Source: Streptomyces iranensis | GTDB taxonomy: Bacteria > Actinomycetota > Actinomycetes > Streptomycetales > Streptomycetaceae | Assembly: GCF_017874715.1 (NCBI RefSeq) | Contig: NZ_JAGGLR010000001.1 | Coordinates: 620,001 to 684,000 of the forward strand | DNA length: 64,000 nucleotides | Direction: 5' to 3' | Part shown: positions 33,758 through 42,543 of the stretch, in pieces | Position numbering within the stretch: position 1 is the first letter of the stretch | How the letters are laid out: each line of letters starts with the position of its first letter | The notes under the pieces: generated by a model | The model's input: the letters and a program-made list of their open reading frames with translations, nothing else | What the model was told of the DNA's origin: nothing | The model's database searches: none | Program-made: the position numbers and the translations under genes

Positions 33758-33778
33758 GGTGCTTTTTGCACCTTTTTT
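33758..33778 (+). terminator. Intrinsic terminator after the XRE gene
   Basis: GGTGC (33758-33762) and GCACC (33768-33772) form a stem with a five-T loop, followed by six T (33773-33778). The T-run is striking in this GC-rich DNA and makes this the clearest rho-independent terminator in the window. It separates the XRE gene from the protease gene, so the latter probably has its own promoter in 33779-33947. Confidence 0.75.
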
Positions 33779-33947
33779 CGGCGAGATCAAATGACGCCGA
33801 TTCAGGCATAAGTCATGATCATGATCATCTACTTCGACAGCGGGGATAACCGCCCACACTGCTGACGTATCGTGTCAACCGGATTCCATCATTCCGGATG
33901 CTGCCCCAAGACAAGGCAGGACACGTACAGCACACAGCGGAGCCGAG

Positions 33948-34496
33948 TTGTCCTTGCGTAACCGACGCGAGCAGCCGGGCGATCGCCGTAAGGCCCGCCC
34001 GGACTTCGAAGAATTGCTTGCCTCGATCGACATCCCGGAGCCCTTCGAGATCCAGGTACTCTGCGACAAGATCGCAGAACAGCGAGGGCGCGCCCTTTAT
34101 CTCCACAGCGTCCCAGGGATCTCGGGAACCGATGCTCCGTGCGGCATGTGGATCGCGACAGACGTGGCGGACCACGTCTTCCACGAGGCGGCGACCACTC
34201 CCCTGCACCGGGACCACATCATCCTGCACGAGATCAGCCACATGCTCCTGGGACACGGCACGATCACCGACGGGACGCAGCCGGGGGTCAGCTCCCTGTT
34301 CTCGGGCATCGACCCAGCGACGGTGATCAGCCTTCTGAACCGGGCGAGTTACGCAACCGAGGATGAGCGGGATGCCGAGCGGCTGGCTGGTTTGATCGCT
34401 GGCAAAGCAGAACTCTCCTCACCCCGTCGCAGGCCCATGCACCACCAGGTCCTGCGACGCCTGGGCAACGCACTCGGCGACTCGTACAGCGACTGA
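33948..34496 (+). CDS. ImmA/IrrE-family metallopeptidase
   Basis: TTG 33948 follows GCGGAGC. The product has 182 residues. The zinc motif HEISH (94-98, in IILHEISHMLLGH) is intact, and DAERLAGLIAGKAEL farther on supplies the usual downstream acidic residue. In ImmA/IrrE systems this protease cleaves a cognate XRE repressor after a stress signal. Here the XRE gene is upstream and a membrane protein gene starts 3 bases downstream, so the trio may relay an envelope or stress signal. Confidence 0.85.
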   Translation: MSLRNRREQPGDRRKARPDFEELLASIDIPEPFEIQVLCDKIAEQRGRALYLHSVPGISGTDAPCGMWIATDVADHVFHEAATTPLHRDHIILHEISHMLLGHGTITDGTQPGVSSLFSGIDPATVISLLNRASYATEDERDAERLAGLIAGKAELSSPRRRPMHHQVLRRLGNALGDSYSD

Positions 34497-34499
34497 CGG

Positions 34500-35693
34500 A
34501 TGATCGACACCGTTCCCGCCGTATTGCTGTGGCTGGTCACCGCATGCCGTGCCCCGGCAGCATGGCGCGATCGCAACAAGCGAGCTCTGTGGGCTGCTTT
34601 CTTCTTCCTCAGCGTGGTCATGACGATCAGACCAGTGAAGGTCGCCTCGTCCGTGGATGCCCTTGTCCACATCCCCAACTTCGCCGCCCTGATCAAGCAC
34701 CTGAGCGGCCTCGGGGCCATACACGCGGTGCTGGTCTTCGTCCACACGATGTCGGAGCAGAGCGCAGCCAGGCTGAAGGCGCGTCGGCCGCACATCGCAG
34801 TACCGGTCGCCGCGGGCTTCATCATCAGTGCGCTGTTCTTCGCCACTCCACAGCAACACGAAGCCACCGACTTGCTCACCGAGTACGCCGCCGACGGCCG
34901 CATCGCCGCGTACGGAGTGCTGTGGACGGCGATGCTCGGCATGGCTCTGGTCAGCGCCACAGGCCTGTGCTGGCGCTGGGGCCGCCAGCCCGATGCCGGC
35001 CTCCTCGGACAAGGCCTGCGGTTCACCGGCATCGGCACCACCATCGGGATGACCTACGCCGTGCACCGCATCGCCATGGTGGTCCTTCACTACCTGGGAT
35101 ACACGCCCATCTCACCTGGCACGGAGCAAGGAATCAGCAGCCTGCTACTCGGCAGCGCCTTGATCTTCATCATGTTCGGCAGCACGCTGCCCGCGCTGCC
35201 GCGACTGCTCCGGTGGTGGCGCGACTACCGCGATCTGCTGCGGCTCTACCCACTGTGGCGCAGCCTCACCGAGTCCGTGCCCTCCGTCCGCCTCGATCCA
35301 CCGCGTGGCATGGCAGCCGAACGCCTCACTCTCCGGCACACCCACCAACGCCTGTACCGCCGCAACATCGAAATCCGCGACGCCATCCTCGATCTGCGCA
35401 ACCGCACCCCCAGCACGCTGCGCGACCAAGCCACCTCCCACGTCGCAACGCGCGGTCTCACCGGTGCGTACGCGGAGATCGCAGCCGAAGCGTGCTGGCT
35501 CGCCGCCGTCAAGGATCCCAGGCTCCGTGGTAAGCCCACCCCCGGTGAACACCACCCACCAGCCAGCGGCGGCCGCGACCTGGCCAGCGAGATACCCGCG
35601 CTCAAAGCACTCGCCGCCGCCTACGACTCCGACCTCGCCCGCGACTTCACCGCCAAGTGCACTTCCGCCCAAACGCCGGAGACGACCGCATGA
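34500..35693 (+). CDS. MAB_1171c-type multi-pass membrane protein
   Basis: This 397-residue protein starts at ATG 34500, 3 bases after the protease gene. About six hydrophobic helices fill residues 5-235 (GLGAIHAVLVFVHTM, VPVAAGFIISALFFAT, LLLGSALIFIMFGSTLPALP), followed by a cytoplasmic domain of about 160 residues (WRDYRDLLRLYPLWRSLTES ... LYRRNIEIRDAILDLRNRTP). That is the layout of the family often labelled MAB_1171c putative transporter, commonly paired with XRE and ImmA genes. Transport is not demonstrated; a sensor role is equally possible. Confidence 0.75.
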   Translation: MIDTVPAVLLWLVTACRAPAAWRDRNKRALWAAFFFLSVVMTIRPVKVASSVDALVHIPNFAALIKHLSGLGAIHAVLVFVHTMSEQSAARLKARRPHIAVPVAAGFIISALFFATPQQHEATDLLTEYAADGRIAAYGVLWTAMLGMALVSATGLCWRWGRQPDAGLLGQGLRFTGIGTTIGMTYAVHRIAMVVLHYLGYTPISPGTEQGISSLLLGSALIFIMFGSTLPALPRLLRWWRDYRDLLRLYPLWRSLTESVPSVRLDPPRGMAAERLTLRHTHQRLYRRNIEIRDAILDLRNRTPSTLRDQATSHVATRGLTGAYAEIAAEACWLAAVKDPRLRGKPTPGEHHPPASGGRDLASEIPALKALAAAYDSDLARDFTAKCTSAQTPETTA

Positions 35694-36268
35694 CTTCCTC
35701 ACGCACCGCCCGTGTCATCACCGACACCCTGGCCCCGGCGAACCTCGTCATCGCCATCCTGCTGATCATCGGCTGGCACAGCACCGGCAGTCTCACGGGA
35801 CTCGGCTGGGGGCTGCTAGCCGCCCTCTTCTGCGGTGGCATTCCGTTCACGATCATCCTGTTCGGCGTGAAGCGCGGAAGCTGGACCGACAAGCACATCC
35901 GCCACCGCCACCAGCGGGCGATCCCACTCCTGGCCACGATGGTGTCCGTGCTCACCGGTATCGGTCTTCTGGTCACGCTCGACGGACCACGCGAAGTCCT
36001 GGCCCTCGTCCTCGCCATGCTCGCCGGCCTCGCCCTGACCATCGCGGTGACCGTGTGGTGGAAGGTATCCGTCCACACCGCCGTCGCCTCGGGTGTAGCC
36101 GTCGTGATGACGATCGCCTACGGCCTGCAGATGACACCACTGTTCCTCGCGGTCGCCCTCATCGGCTGGTCCCGCGTCGCCCTCCGCGACCACACGCCCG
36201 CTCAGACGGTCGTCGGCGCGTTCGTAGGCGGGCTCGCCGCGGCCGTGGTGTTCAGCCTCATGCGCTGA
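35690..36268 (+). CDS. PAP2-like membrane protein, probably catalytically altered
   Basis: ATG 35690 overlaps the previous stop (ATGA). The 192-residue product has about six membrane helices. A KVSVHTA segment resembles PAP2 phosphatase motif 2 (SGH) and SRVALRDHTPAQTVVGAFVG resembles motif 3 (SR-x5-H-x3-D), but the final Asp is replaced by Gln and the Gly before His by Val. Lipid or polyprenyl-phosphate phosphatase activity is therefore doubtful. It is coupled to the MAB_1171c-type gene. Confidence 0.65.
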   Translation: MTSSRTARVITDTLAPANLVIAILLIIGWHSTGSLTGLGWGLLAALFCGGIPFTIILFGVKRGSWTDKHIRHRHQRAIPLLATMVSVLTGIGLLVTLDGPREVLALVLAMLAGLALTIAVTVWWKVSVHTAVASGVAVVMTIAYGLQMTPLFLAVALIGWSRVALRDHTPAQTVVGAFVGGLAAAVVFSLMR

Positions 36269-36289
36269 CCAACCACGGTTGCAGGTTTA

Positions 36290-36303
36290 TGGAATACATT
36301 CCA
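36290..36303. promoter_or_regulatory. 14-bp palindrome in the gap before the pPIWI-RE island
   Basis: TGGAATACATTCCA is a perfect inverted repeat (6-bp arms, 2-base centre) just after the PAP2-like gene. It may be a protein-binding site. The 333-base gap 36269-36601 shows no gene on either strand. It lies between the 3' ends of two convergent operons, and I see no strong terminator hairpin there. Confidence 0.3.
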
Positions 36304-36601
36304 GGGCGACTGCACGTCGGCACCAAGAAGGCAATGCTCATGGCAGGATCTTCGGCACCACTGTCGCCCCTGCGAGGGCACGGCCACAGTGGAGTCATCT
36401 GCATCGTATGGGCTTTCCAGGGTGATGAGGACGAGGCTTGGAGACCATCCGCTCATGCAGGAAGCGGCGCCTTCGGAGACAGCCTGACGGGTGGCCGAGA
36501 CAATGTGCAGGCGGACACCGCATCCGACTTGCGTCCCAGATATCCTCGAACGTTCCACACCCGGCCGGGACGGTGCACGGAGCCGCTTGCCCTGTGATCC
36601 T

Positions 36602-39184
36602 CTACTCGCCGCCCTGTGTCTCGTCGGCTTCGGGCGTGTGGGTGGGCTCGATGCTGGGGCCACGGTATTCGGGATGAGCGCGGTCCATAGCGCCGGCGAC
36701 ATGAAGGGGGACAGGGTGTCGGGTGCGCGCGTCCCAGGCCAGGGATTGGTGGCACAGCTGGGCAGCGAGTGCGGCGATTTTCTGCGGTTCGCGCCCTCCT
36801 GCGTGAGGTACGGCGATCTGGGTGGCGGTGAAGCTGTGCCAGTCCTTGCGCTGAAGGGCCCAGTCGTCCGTGGGGAGGGTGAAGCGGGTGTGGACGCCGC
36901 CGATGCTGCCGGCATTGCCGAAGCCGTCGTAGGTACGGGAGGCCTGGGCGATGTACCAGCTGGTGTGGCCGGTGCTGGTGGTGCGCTGGTAGAGGCGGTC
37001 TTGGGGCTTGGGCGGGCGCTTGGGGTTCTTGCGAGGGCTGGCGGTGTTCTCCACCGGGGTGGGTACTTCGCCGTAGGAGGTGTTGAGGGCGACCACGGCG
37101 ACGGACCGTGTCGGCGTGCGCAGGTCATCGCCCGGCAGAGGCCCCTTGCCGAACCGCACGTTTTGCAGGCCCGGCCAGATGGTGCGGCAGGCTTCCGTGT
37201 CGACGAAGATGATCAAGGGACGGTCTGAGGGGAGAATCTTCAGGGCGGATTCGATGTGCTGGCGGGCCAGCAGAGCGCCCTCTTCGTGTCGGGCGTGCCC
37301 CTCGCGACCGATGGCGTGCCGGCCGAAGGCCGCTTCTGCTGCTGCTTGGGGCCGCCAGTCGTGGGTGCTGTGGTCGTAGGAGTCCATGTGCCAGGGGCAG
37401 TCGGGGTCGTTGCTGGTGTGCAGTGCGGTGAGGACTTCGACCATCTGCGTGCGGTCAGCTGCGCCGGGACGGCGATTGCTGATGCGCTGCTGGCGTAGGT
37501 GAATGCCGACCAAGATGGGTTCGTCGGCGAGGTCAGTGGCGTGACGCAGACGGTCGTCCACGCAGCCGAGCCGGAACAGCAGATCGCGCAGGGCGTTGAT
37601 CGCCTTGTAGTCCTTGGGTGCTTCGGTCTCGACGTCGGGATCTGTCTCTGCCGCGTCGTCGGGTTCGGGCGCGCTCTGGCGGGCCAGGAACTGGGAGACG
37701 ATGCCACGCTCATACAGTGCTCGGCGCAACTCGCGTTTGTGATCGTGGCGGTGCTGGCCCGCTTCGCGTTCGCGTTTGGTGGGCTTGGGATTCCAGATGG
37801 TCTCAACCCAGGCGCCGTTGAGGGTGCCATCCTCGAGTTGGTCGAGGAAGTCGAGCTCATCATCCCAGTCAACCCGGTCCGCGCGGTCGAGGGCCCTCAG
37901 ACGGTGGAACCGGACGATGAGCCGTTCGCTGAGGCGGTGGTCGCCGTAGTCGCCGCAGTCGAGCGGCCGGTCGGGGGTGTTCGTGTAGGGAGCGAGGGCT
38001 TCGGTCATCCTTTTGCGGGTGGTGCCGTCGTTGTAGAAGGCGATAATGCGCACGGTATCGCTGCCAGTGGCGGCGAGGGCGTGGTCGAGCTCGGCGCGGC
38101 TTACGGCGCCCTTGGTGGGGCGGGTGAGTTCGACGGGGGTGGGTTCGAAACTGACTTGGGTGATCTTGGGGCGTTTGATTGTCTCGTTGATGTGATCGGC
38201 GAGGATCTTGTTGAAGCGGGTGCCGACGCCCTTGCCGAGGACGTGGGGCACAGGGGCGGGAACGAGGGCGCGCATCTGGCCCTGGAGCGCGGCGAGATCG
38301 TCATTGGTGGGCCAGGCGGTGAAGTCCATGCCGCAGGCTTCGAGGACCTCGGCGGCGTAGTTGCGGGCGTAGGGCACCCATTGGCCGTCGCTGCTCTTGG
38401 TGTGGCCGATCGGCATCCGGAGCAGTGTGTTCTTGTGCGTGCCGTGCTCGATGAAGACGGTGCGAGTGCTGGCCCAGTGGGTGGCCAGGCGGCTGAACGT
38501 GGGCAGCACATGGAGGGCGAACAGGGGCTCGCCTGGCTGAGTGACGACACGGAAGTCGAGTTTGTGGAGGGCGTAGCCGGTGCGCTTGGGCTTCAGCGTC
38601 GTCCGCTTGGTGACGTCGTCCCAGCTGATGAGGCTGCCCTGAGTGTCCATGCGCCAACGGATACGGCGCATGCGGGGGCCATTGGGGACGGGCAAGGAGG
38701 TACGGGCCAAGCGCTGGGCGAAGTTCCAAGCCGCGACGCGGTAGAACCAGCCTGGGGCATGCGGGGTTCCGTCTGCGGCGCCGCGCACGAAGGAGGCCAG
38801 ATCGGGGTGCTCGACGTCGGCGGCGGCCAGCAGGGGCGCGAGTGTGTTGGCGTCCTCGCCCTTGCGTACGCACCGCTCCCATTCGCGAACCGCGGTGGAC
38901 AGGGTCCAGGCGTCGAAGGGTCGGGTGGTGACGGCGACTGCGGGCTGGGCTAATTCGTCGTCGACGGGTTCGTAGGTGTGCGGCATGAGGACGACGGGCT
39001 GGCCCGACACCGCGCTGAGCGCGGAGGCCAGTCCGGCATACGGGGGGCGACGGGGCTTGCCGTTCTTCGCGTCGCCGTAGCTGGGCAGGCTGCCCCAGGC
39101 CTGACCGAACTCGCGGTTCAGGGGGTAGAGCGTAATCTTCCCGAACGCGGTGTGCGGGAAAAGGAAGGCCAGGGTGCTGATCAT
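36602..39184 (-). CDS. pPIWI-RE protein (prokaryotic Argonaute/PIWI relative)
   Basis: ATG 39184 (MISTLAFLFPHT) overlaps the helicase stop (ATGA). The product has 860 residues. The N-terminal part is the DUF3962/X region, a MID-like segment lies at about 345-420 (VRIIAFYNDGTTRKRM), and a C-terminal RNase H-fold PIWI-like domain spans about 540-845, with PLIIFVDTEACRTIWPGLQN (Asp662, Glu664) and SWYIAQASRTYD. The family, described computationally by Burroughs, Iyer and Aravind, is named for conserved Arg and Glu and is predicted to recognise nucleic acid, perhaps an R-loop, of invaders. Its two standard partners precede it. Confidence 0.85.
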   Translation of the reverse strand: MISTLAFLFPHTAFGKITLYPLNREFGQAWGSLPSYGDAKNGKPRRPPYAGLASALSAVSGQPVVLMPHTYEPVDDELAQPAVAVTTRPFDAWTLSTAVREWERCVRKGEDANTLAPLLAAADVEHPDLASFVRGAADGTPHAPGWFYRVAAWNFAQRLARTSLPVPNGPRMRRIRWRMDTQGSLISWDDVTKRTTLKPKRTGYALHKLDFRVVTQPGEPLFALHVLPTFSRLATHWASTRTVFIEHGTHKNTLLRMPIGHTKSSDGQWVPYARNYAAEVLEACGMDFTAWPTNDDLAALQGQMRALVPAPVPHVLGKGVGTRFNKILADHINETIKRPKITQVSFEPTPVELTRPTKGAVSRAELDHALAATGSDTVRIIAFYNDGTTRKRMTEALAPYTNTPDRPLDCGDYGDHRLSERLIVRFHRLRALDRADRVDWDDELDFLDQLEDGTLNGAWVETIWNPKPTKREREAGQHRHDHKRELRRALYERGIVSQFLARQSAPEPDDAAETDPDVETEAPKDYKAINALRDLLFRLGCVDDRLRHATDLADEPILVGIHLRQQRISNRRPGAADRTQMVEVLTALHTSNDPDCPWHMDSYDHSTHDWRPQAAAEAAFGRHAIGREGHARHEEGALLARQHIESALKILPSDRPLIIFVDTEACRTIWPGLQNVRFGKGPLPGDDLRTPTRSVAVVALNTSYGEVPTPVENTASPRKNPKRPPKPQDRLYQRTTSTGHTSWYIAQASRTYDGFGNAGSIGGVHTRFTLPTDDWALQRKDWHSFTATQIAVPHAGGREPQKIAALAAQLCHQSLAWDARTRHPVPLHVAGAMDRAHPEYRGPSIEPTHTPEADETQGGE

Positions 39185-42100
39185 CGGGCGGTCTCCCGAG
39201 CGTGGCGGTCGGCGAAGCGGAAGAAGGCGTTCAGGGTGGTGCCGTAGTAGCGGTGCATGCGGGGCAGTTCGTCGCTCTTGGCCCACTGCTCGCGCAGCTC
39301 GCGGATGAGGTGGGGCAGGTCGGAGTTGCCGCCTGTGTCCAGGAAGGCGGCATCGACGAGTTTGATGCGGCCTGGTGTGCCTCCGCGTCGGGCGCGGCCG
39401 ACGAGTTGAATGAGGCTGATGATGAGTTCGGCGGCGATGGCTCTCTTGGCCCGGGGCGGCAGGGAGCGGAAGTAGCGTTCGCTGGTGACCAGCTTTTCGA
39501 AGTAGTGGCCGGCAACCGTGCGGCGTCGCTCAAGCTCCGTCCAGGGTTCGCTGCTGGTCTCCTTCTCGTCCAGGGCCCGGGCGCCGACGTGGGCGAGGAG
39601 TTCATCGGGTTCGTCGACCAGCGGGACGGGGCGGATGGCAAGCCAGATGGAGCCGATCGCCGACTTGTTGGACTGCGGCGCGAGGATGTTCAGTCCGCGT
39701 TCGGCCCGGCCCAGTGGAGCGATCAGGATCCGGGCCTTGGGCAGCCGGGTGAACGATTCCAGCTGGTCGCCGGGGATCTCATGCCACAGCGGTTCGCCGG
39801 TCTCGTCGTGGGGGGAGGCTGGTTGGTCGTCCGGACGGGGCCGGACGGCGACCGCGATGAGCCCGGGTTCGGCTCCGGCGGCCAGCAGGCCGTCGCGCAG
39901 ATGCTGGCAACTGTCGTAGGAGGTGGTGACGAGCAGGATGGAGTCCTGGACACGGTGCTTGCTCAGGCGTCCGAGGTCTTGGAGCTCGCCTCTCAGCCGG
40001 GGCCACATGCGACGGCCCAGAAGGTGTGTGGCCTCGATCCGGTCCTTGCCCGTGATGCCAGAGACACGCAACATCTCATTGCCCAGGCCGGGGAAGAGTT
40101 CGGCTTCGATACTCACCCCGTGATCGACATCGTCGGGCACCCACCAGGTGGGGACGGTATGCACATGGTGGCGGTGCGCACCGGGCGCATACGCGGTGGC
40201 GGACAGGCCCAGCACGACGCGCTTATGGCCGCTGTGGGCCAAGGCGGTGATCTGTCCGAGGGTGGTGACGTAGGTGTGCGGGTCCCCACCGAAGGCCGCC
40301 ACGCTCAGCCGGGTGTCCTCCGGCACCCCGGTCCTGACGTCCTCGGTGAAGGCGAACATCAGCCGCCCCTGCGGACCGTGCGGGATGGCCCGCCAAGCGC
40401 TGAAGGGCCCGAGCACATCGGCGATGTCTCGTGCCGTCTCCACCCCGGCCAGCTTGAGCTGCTGCGCGTTGTGGACGAAGCGGTACAGCAGCAGCCGCAG
40501 CGGTTCGAGGAAAGCCCGGCGCAGCATCCGGTCCAGCACGTCCGCCCGCACCTGCTGATTGGGCACCCACGGGGCCAGCAGCTGCTCCAACTGCTTGCGC
40601 ACGTGGGACAGGGATCCGGCATCCGCGTCCGGGTCGATGACATCCCGCAACAGCTCGGCAAGCGGATGCAGATGCTCGGGCAACGCCATCATCTTGATCT
40701 TGCGCTCGTACATGGCGGCGAACAGGCCACGCTCCGCCGCTTCCGGGGAGAAGCCGCGCTCTTGCCCGGTCACCTGCTGGTCGTCGTTGGCGAGCAGGGC
40801 ACGCAGCTGGGTGCTGATCCACCCGTCCCAGCGCTGTGGAAGGATCCACCGCCGCTCCTGCGCCGGGCGCCCTGACTCCTTAGGAGAGCGGCGACTCTTC
40901 TTCGTGTCATTGCGATCGCTGGGACCAAGGGCGCCATGGGCGAGGTGGCTGGTGTAGGTTTCGGCGAGCCAGCGGGTCCTCATCAAAGTGTTGCGCATGC
41001 TCTCGTCCAGGGCCGGACGTACCCGTCCGAAGGCCTGAATGAACTCCCCGTCGAGCCTCAGCAGCGGGCGCTGGTCCTGACGGTTGCCCCAGGCCAGGGT
41101 GAGTCCCCTCCCGGCCCGACCCAGGACGAAGGACTGGAAGGCGTCCACTTCGTCGAGGGCGGTGAACTGGCACCGTCGCAGGATCAGTTCCTCCACCGTC
41201 ATCCGCTCGACAACAGCGCCGGAGTCCACTTGGACCGGGATGTGCAGATGTCCCTGGTAGAAATTTGCGTGTGTGGTGACGATGATCTGCGCGGTGCAGG
41301 CCTGCCGGGCCAGCCGGAACTTCCCACACACCGCACGGAACGGGCATGCGCAGGTCCCGTGCCGCCGTGTCTTCGAGCCTCTTCCTGATGCGGGGGCGCC
41401 GACGGGCCGATACGGGACCAGGGACATGCACGCCTCATGACCGGGTACCCACGCATCGACTTCGTCGTCGACCGTGGCCAGCGACGGCAGGGCGCAGCCG
41501 TAACCGAGCCGTTCCTCCGCCCACTTGATGAAGGACCGGTCCCTCGACTCCGCGGCAACCTGATCCAGGGCAGCCATCATGCTGTTCGGTGACATCAGCG
41601 GCACGACCAGCTGCTCGGGATGCGCGACTCCGCGCGAGCGCAGATCCTTCTCGATGCCGTAGGCCATCTTCAGAGCCGCCATCGTGGTGGGAACGGCCAA
41701 GCCCAGCGTGACACCCTCCATCTGGGCCCAGGAGCCCAGGCTGCGCATGAGCACGCTCTTGCCGAACCCTGTCGGGGCTTGGAGCACCTGCAGATTCCCT
41801 GCCTCAACACGCAGCAGGTCGCCAAGCTCGACGTCGTCGCCGGTACGCAGCTGAGCAAACAGCGGCTCGAGGGACTTGGTACGGAAGGTCTCACCGGCTT
41901 GCTGGTCCAGATCCCTGTTGAGGGCGAGGAACTCCTTCACCTTGAGGGTCAACTGCCCGGCCGTCGGCGCGGTGCGCACCGCAACTGGCTCAACCTCCGG
42001 CGCCGCATGCCGATCCTGAAGCGTGTAGTGGGCCTGGACGGCCCACGTGGAATCGTGACCGGCGACCGGTACCCGCAAGGTGGTCACGTAGTCTCCGGGC

Positions 42101-42543
42101 TCGGCGTCTGGCAGCGCCCGGGAGTTCTCGGCGCGCAGCCGGTCGATCTCCTCCAGCAACACGTCGGCCAGCTCCTGGGGCAGCATGCCGTGGCGGGCGG
42201 CGAGCACGCCGCCCGCCTGCAGGACATACTCACAGAGCGCCCCCGTAGCCAGGAACCGTTCCGCGTCCGTATGCAGCGACTCCTCGTTGCTCAGCCGGTT
42301 GGGGCGCTGGCGCAGCATGCGACTGATCCGCCGATGCTCTTCCCCGGACAGCTGCGGGTATTCGGCCCACGCGTCGTACTGGCCCGTGAGCAGATAGGAC
42401 ACACGCCGAAGGTCGGTGCCGGCGCTGCCGTCCGCCGCTTGCATCGGAAAGTGCAGTTGCGCGAGCGCACACGCACAGGCAATGACCTTTGGCAGAATCC
42501 GCCGGTCCAGCTCACTGTCCTTCTCCGCCAGGTGCAAGGTCAT
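39181..42543 (-). CDS. DinG/XPD-type Fe-S helicase of the pPIWI-RE island
   Basis: ATG 42543 overlaps the nuclease stop (ATGA). The product has 1120 residues. Residues 1-245 form the island-specific N-terminal domain. Walker A is APTGFGKS (256-263) and the DEAH-box variant is LDEVDAF (463-469). Between them Cys350, 372, 398, 400, 406 and 416 provide the ligands for a 4Fe-4S cluster as in DinG/XPD. The C-terminal helicase motif is SLIQLVGRARRGGTPGRI. A 5'-3' helicase would unwind DNA or R-loops for the pPIWI-RE protein. Confidence 0.85.
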   Translation of the reverse strand: MTLHLAEKDSELDRRILPKVIACACALAQLHFPMQAADGSAGTDLRRVSYLLTGQYDAWAEYPQLSGEEHRRISRMLRQRPNRLSNEESLHTDAERFLATGALCEYVLQAGGVLAARHGMLPQELADVLLEEIDRLRAENSRALPDAEPGDYVTTLRVPVAGHDSTWAVQAHYTLQDRHAAPEVEPVAVRTAPTAGQLTLKVKEFLALNRDLDQQAGETFRTKSLEPLFAQLRTGDDVELGDLLRVEAGNLQVLQAPTGFGKSVLMRSLGSWAQMEGVTLGLAVPTTMAALKMAYGIEKDLRSRGVAHPEQLVVPLMSPNSMMAALDQVAAESRDRSFIKWAEERLGYGCALPSLATVDDEVDAWVPGHEACMSLVPYRPVGAPASGRGSKTRRHGTCACPFRAVCGKFRLARQACTAQIIVTTHANFYQGHLHIPVQVDSGAVVERMTVEELILRRCQFTALDEVDAFQSFVLGRAGRGLTLAWGNRQDQRPLLRLDGEFIQAFGRVRPALDESMRNTLMRTRWLAETYTSHLAHGALGPSDRNDTKKSRRSPKESGRPAQERRWILPQRWDGWISTQLRALLANDDQQVTGQERGFSPEAAERGLFAAMYERKIKMMALPEHLHPLAELLRDVIDPDADAGSLSHVRKQLEQLLAPWVPNQQVRADVLDRMLRRAFLEPLRLLLYRFVHNAQQLKLAGVETARDIADVLGPFSAWRAIPHGPQGRLMFAFTEDVRTGVPEDTRLSVAAFGGDPHTYVTTLGQITALAHSGHKRVVLGLSATAYAPGAHRHHVHTVPTWWVPDDVDHGVSIEAELFPGLGNEMLRVSGITGKDRIEATHLLGRRMWPRLRGELQDLGRLSKHRVQDSILLVTTSYDSCQHLRDGLLAAGAEPGLIAVAVRPRPDDQPASPHDETGEPLWHEIPGDQLESFTRLPKARILIAPLGRAERGLNILAPQSNKSAIGSIWLAIRPVPLVDEPDELLAHVGARALDEKETSSEPWTELERRRTVAGHYFEKLVTSERYFRSLPPRAKRAIAAELIISLIQLVGRARRGGTPGRIKLVDAAFLDTGGNSDLPHLIRELREQWAKSDELPRMHRYYGTTLNAFFRFADRHARETAR

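Noticed and set aside
36269..36601. Transposase fragment or small gene between the PAP2-like and pPIWI-RE genes
   Set aside because: The open frames here are Arg/Pro/Ser-rich with no motif and no ribosome sites. Only a 14-bp palindrome stands out.
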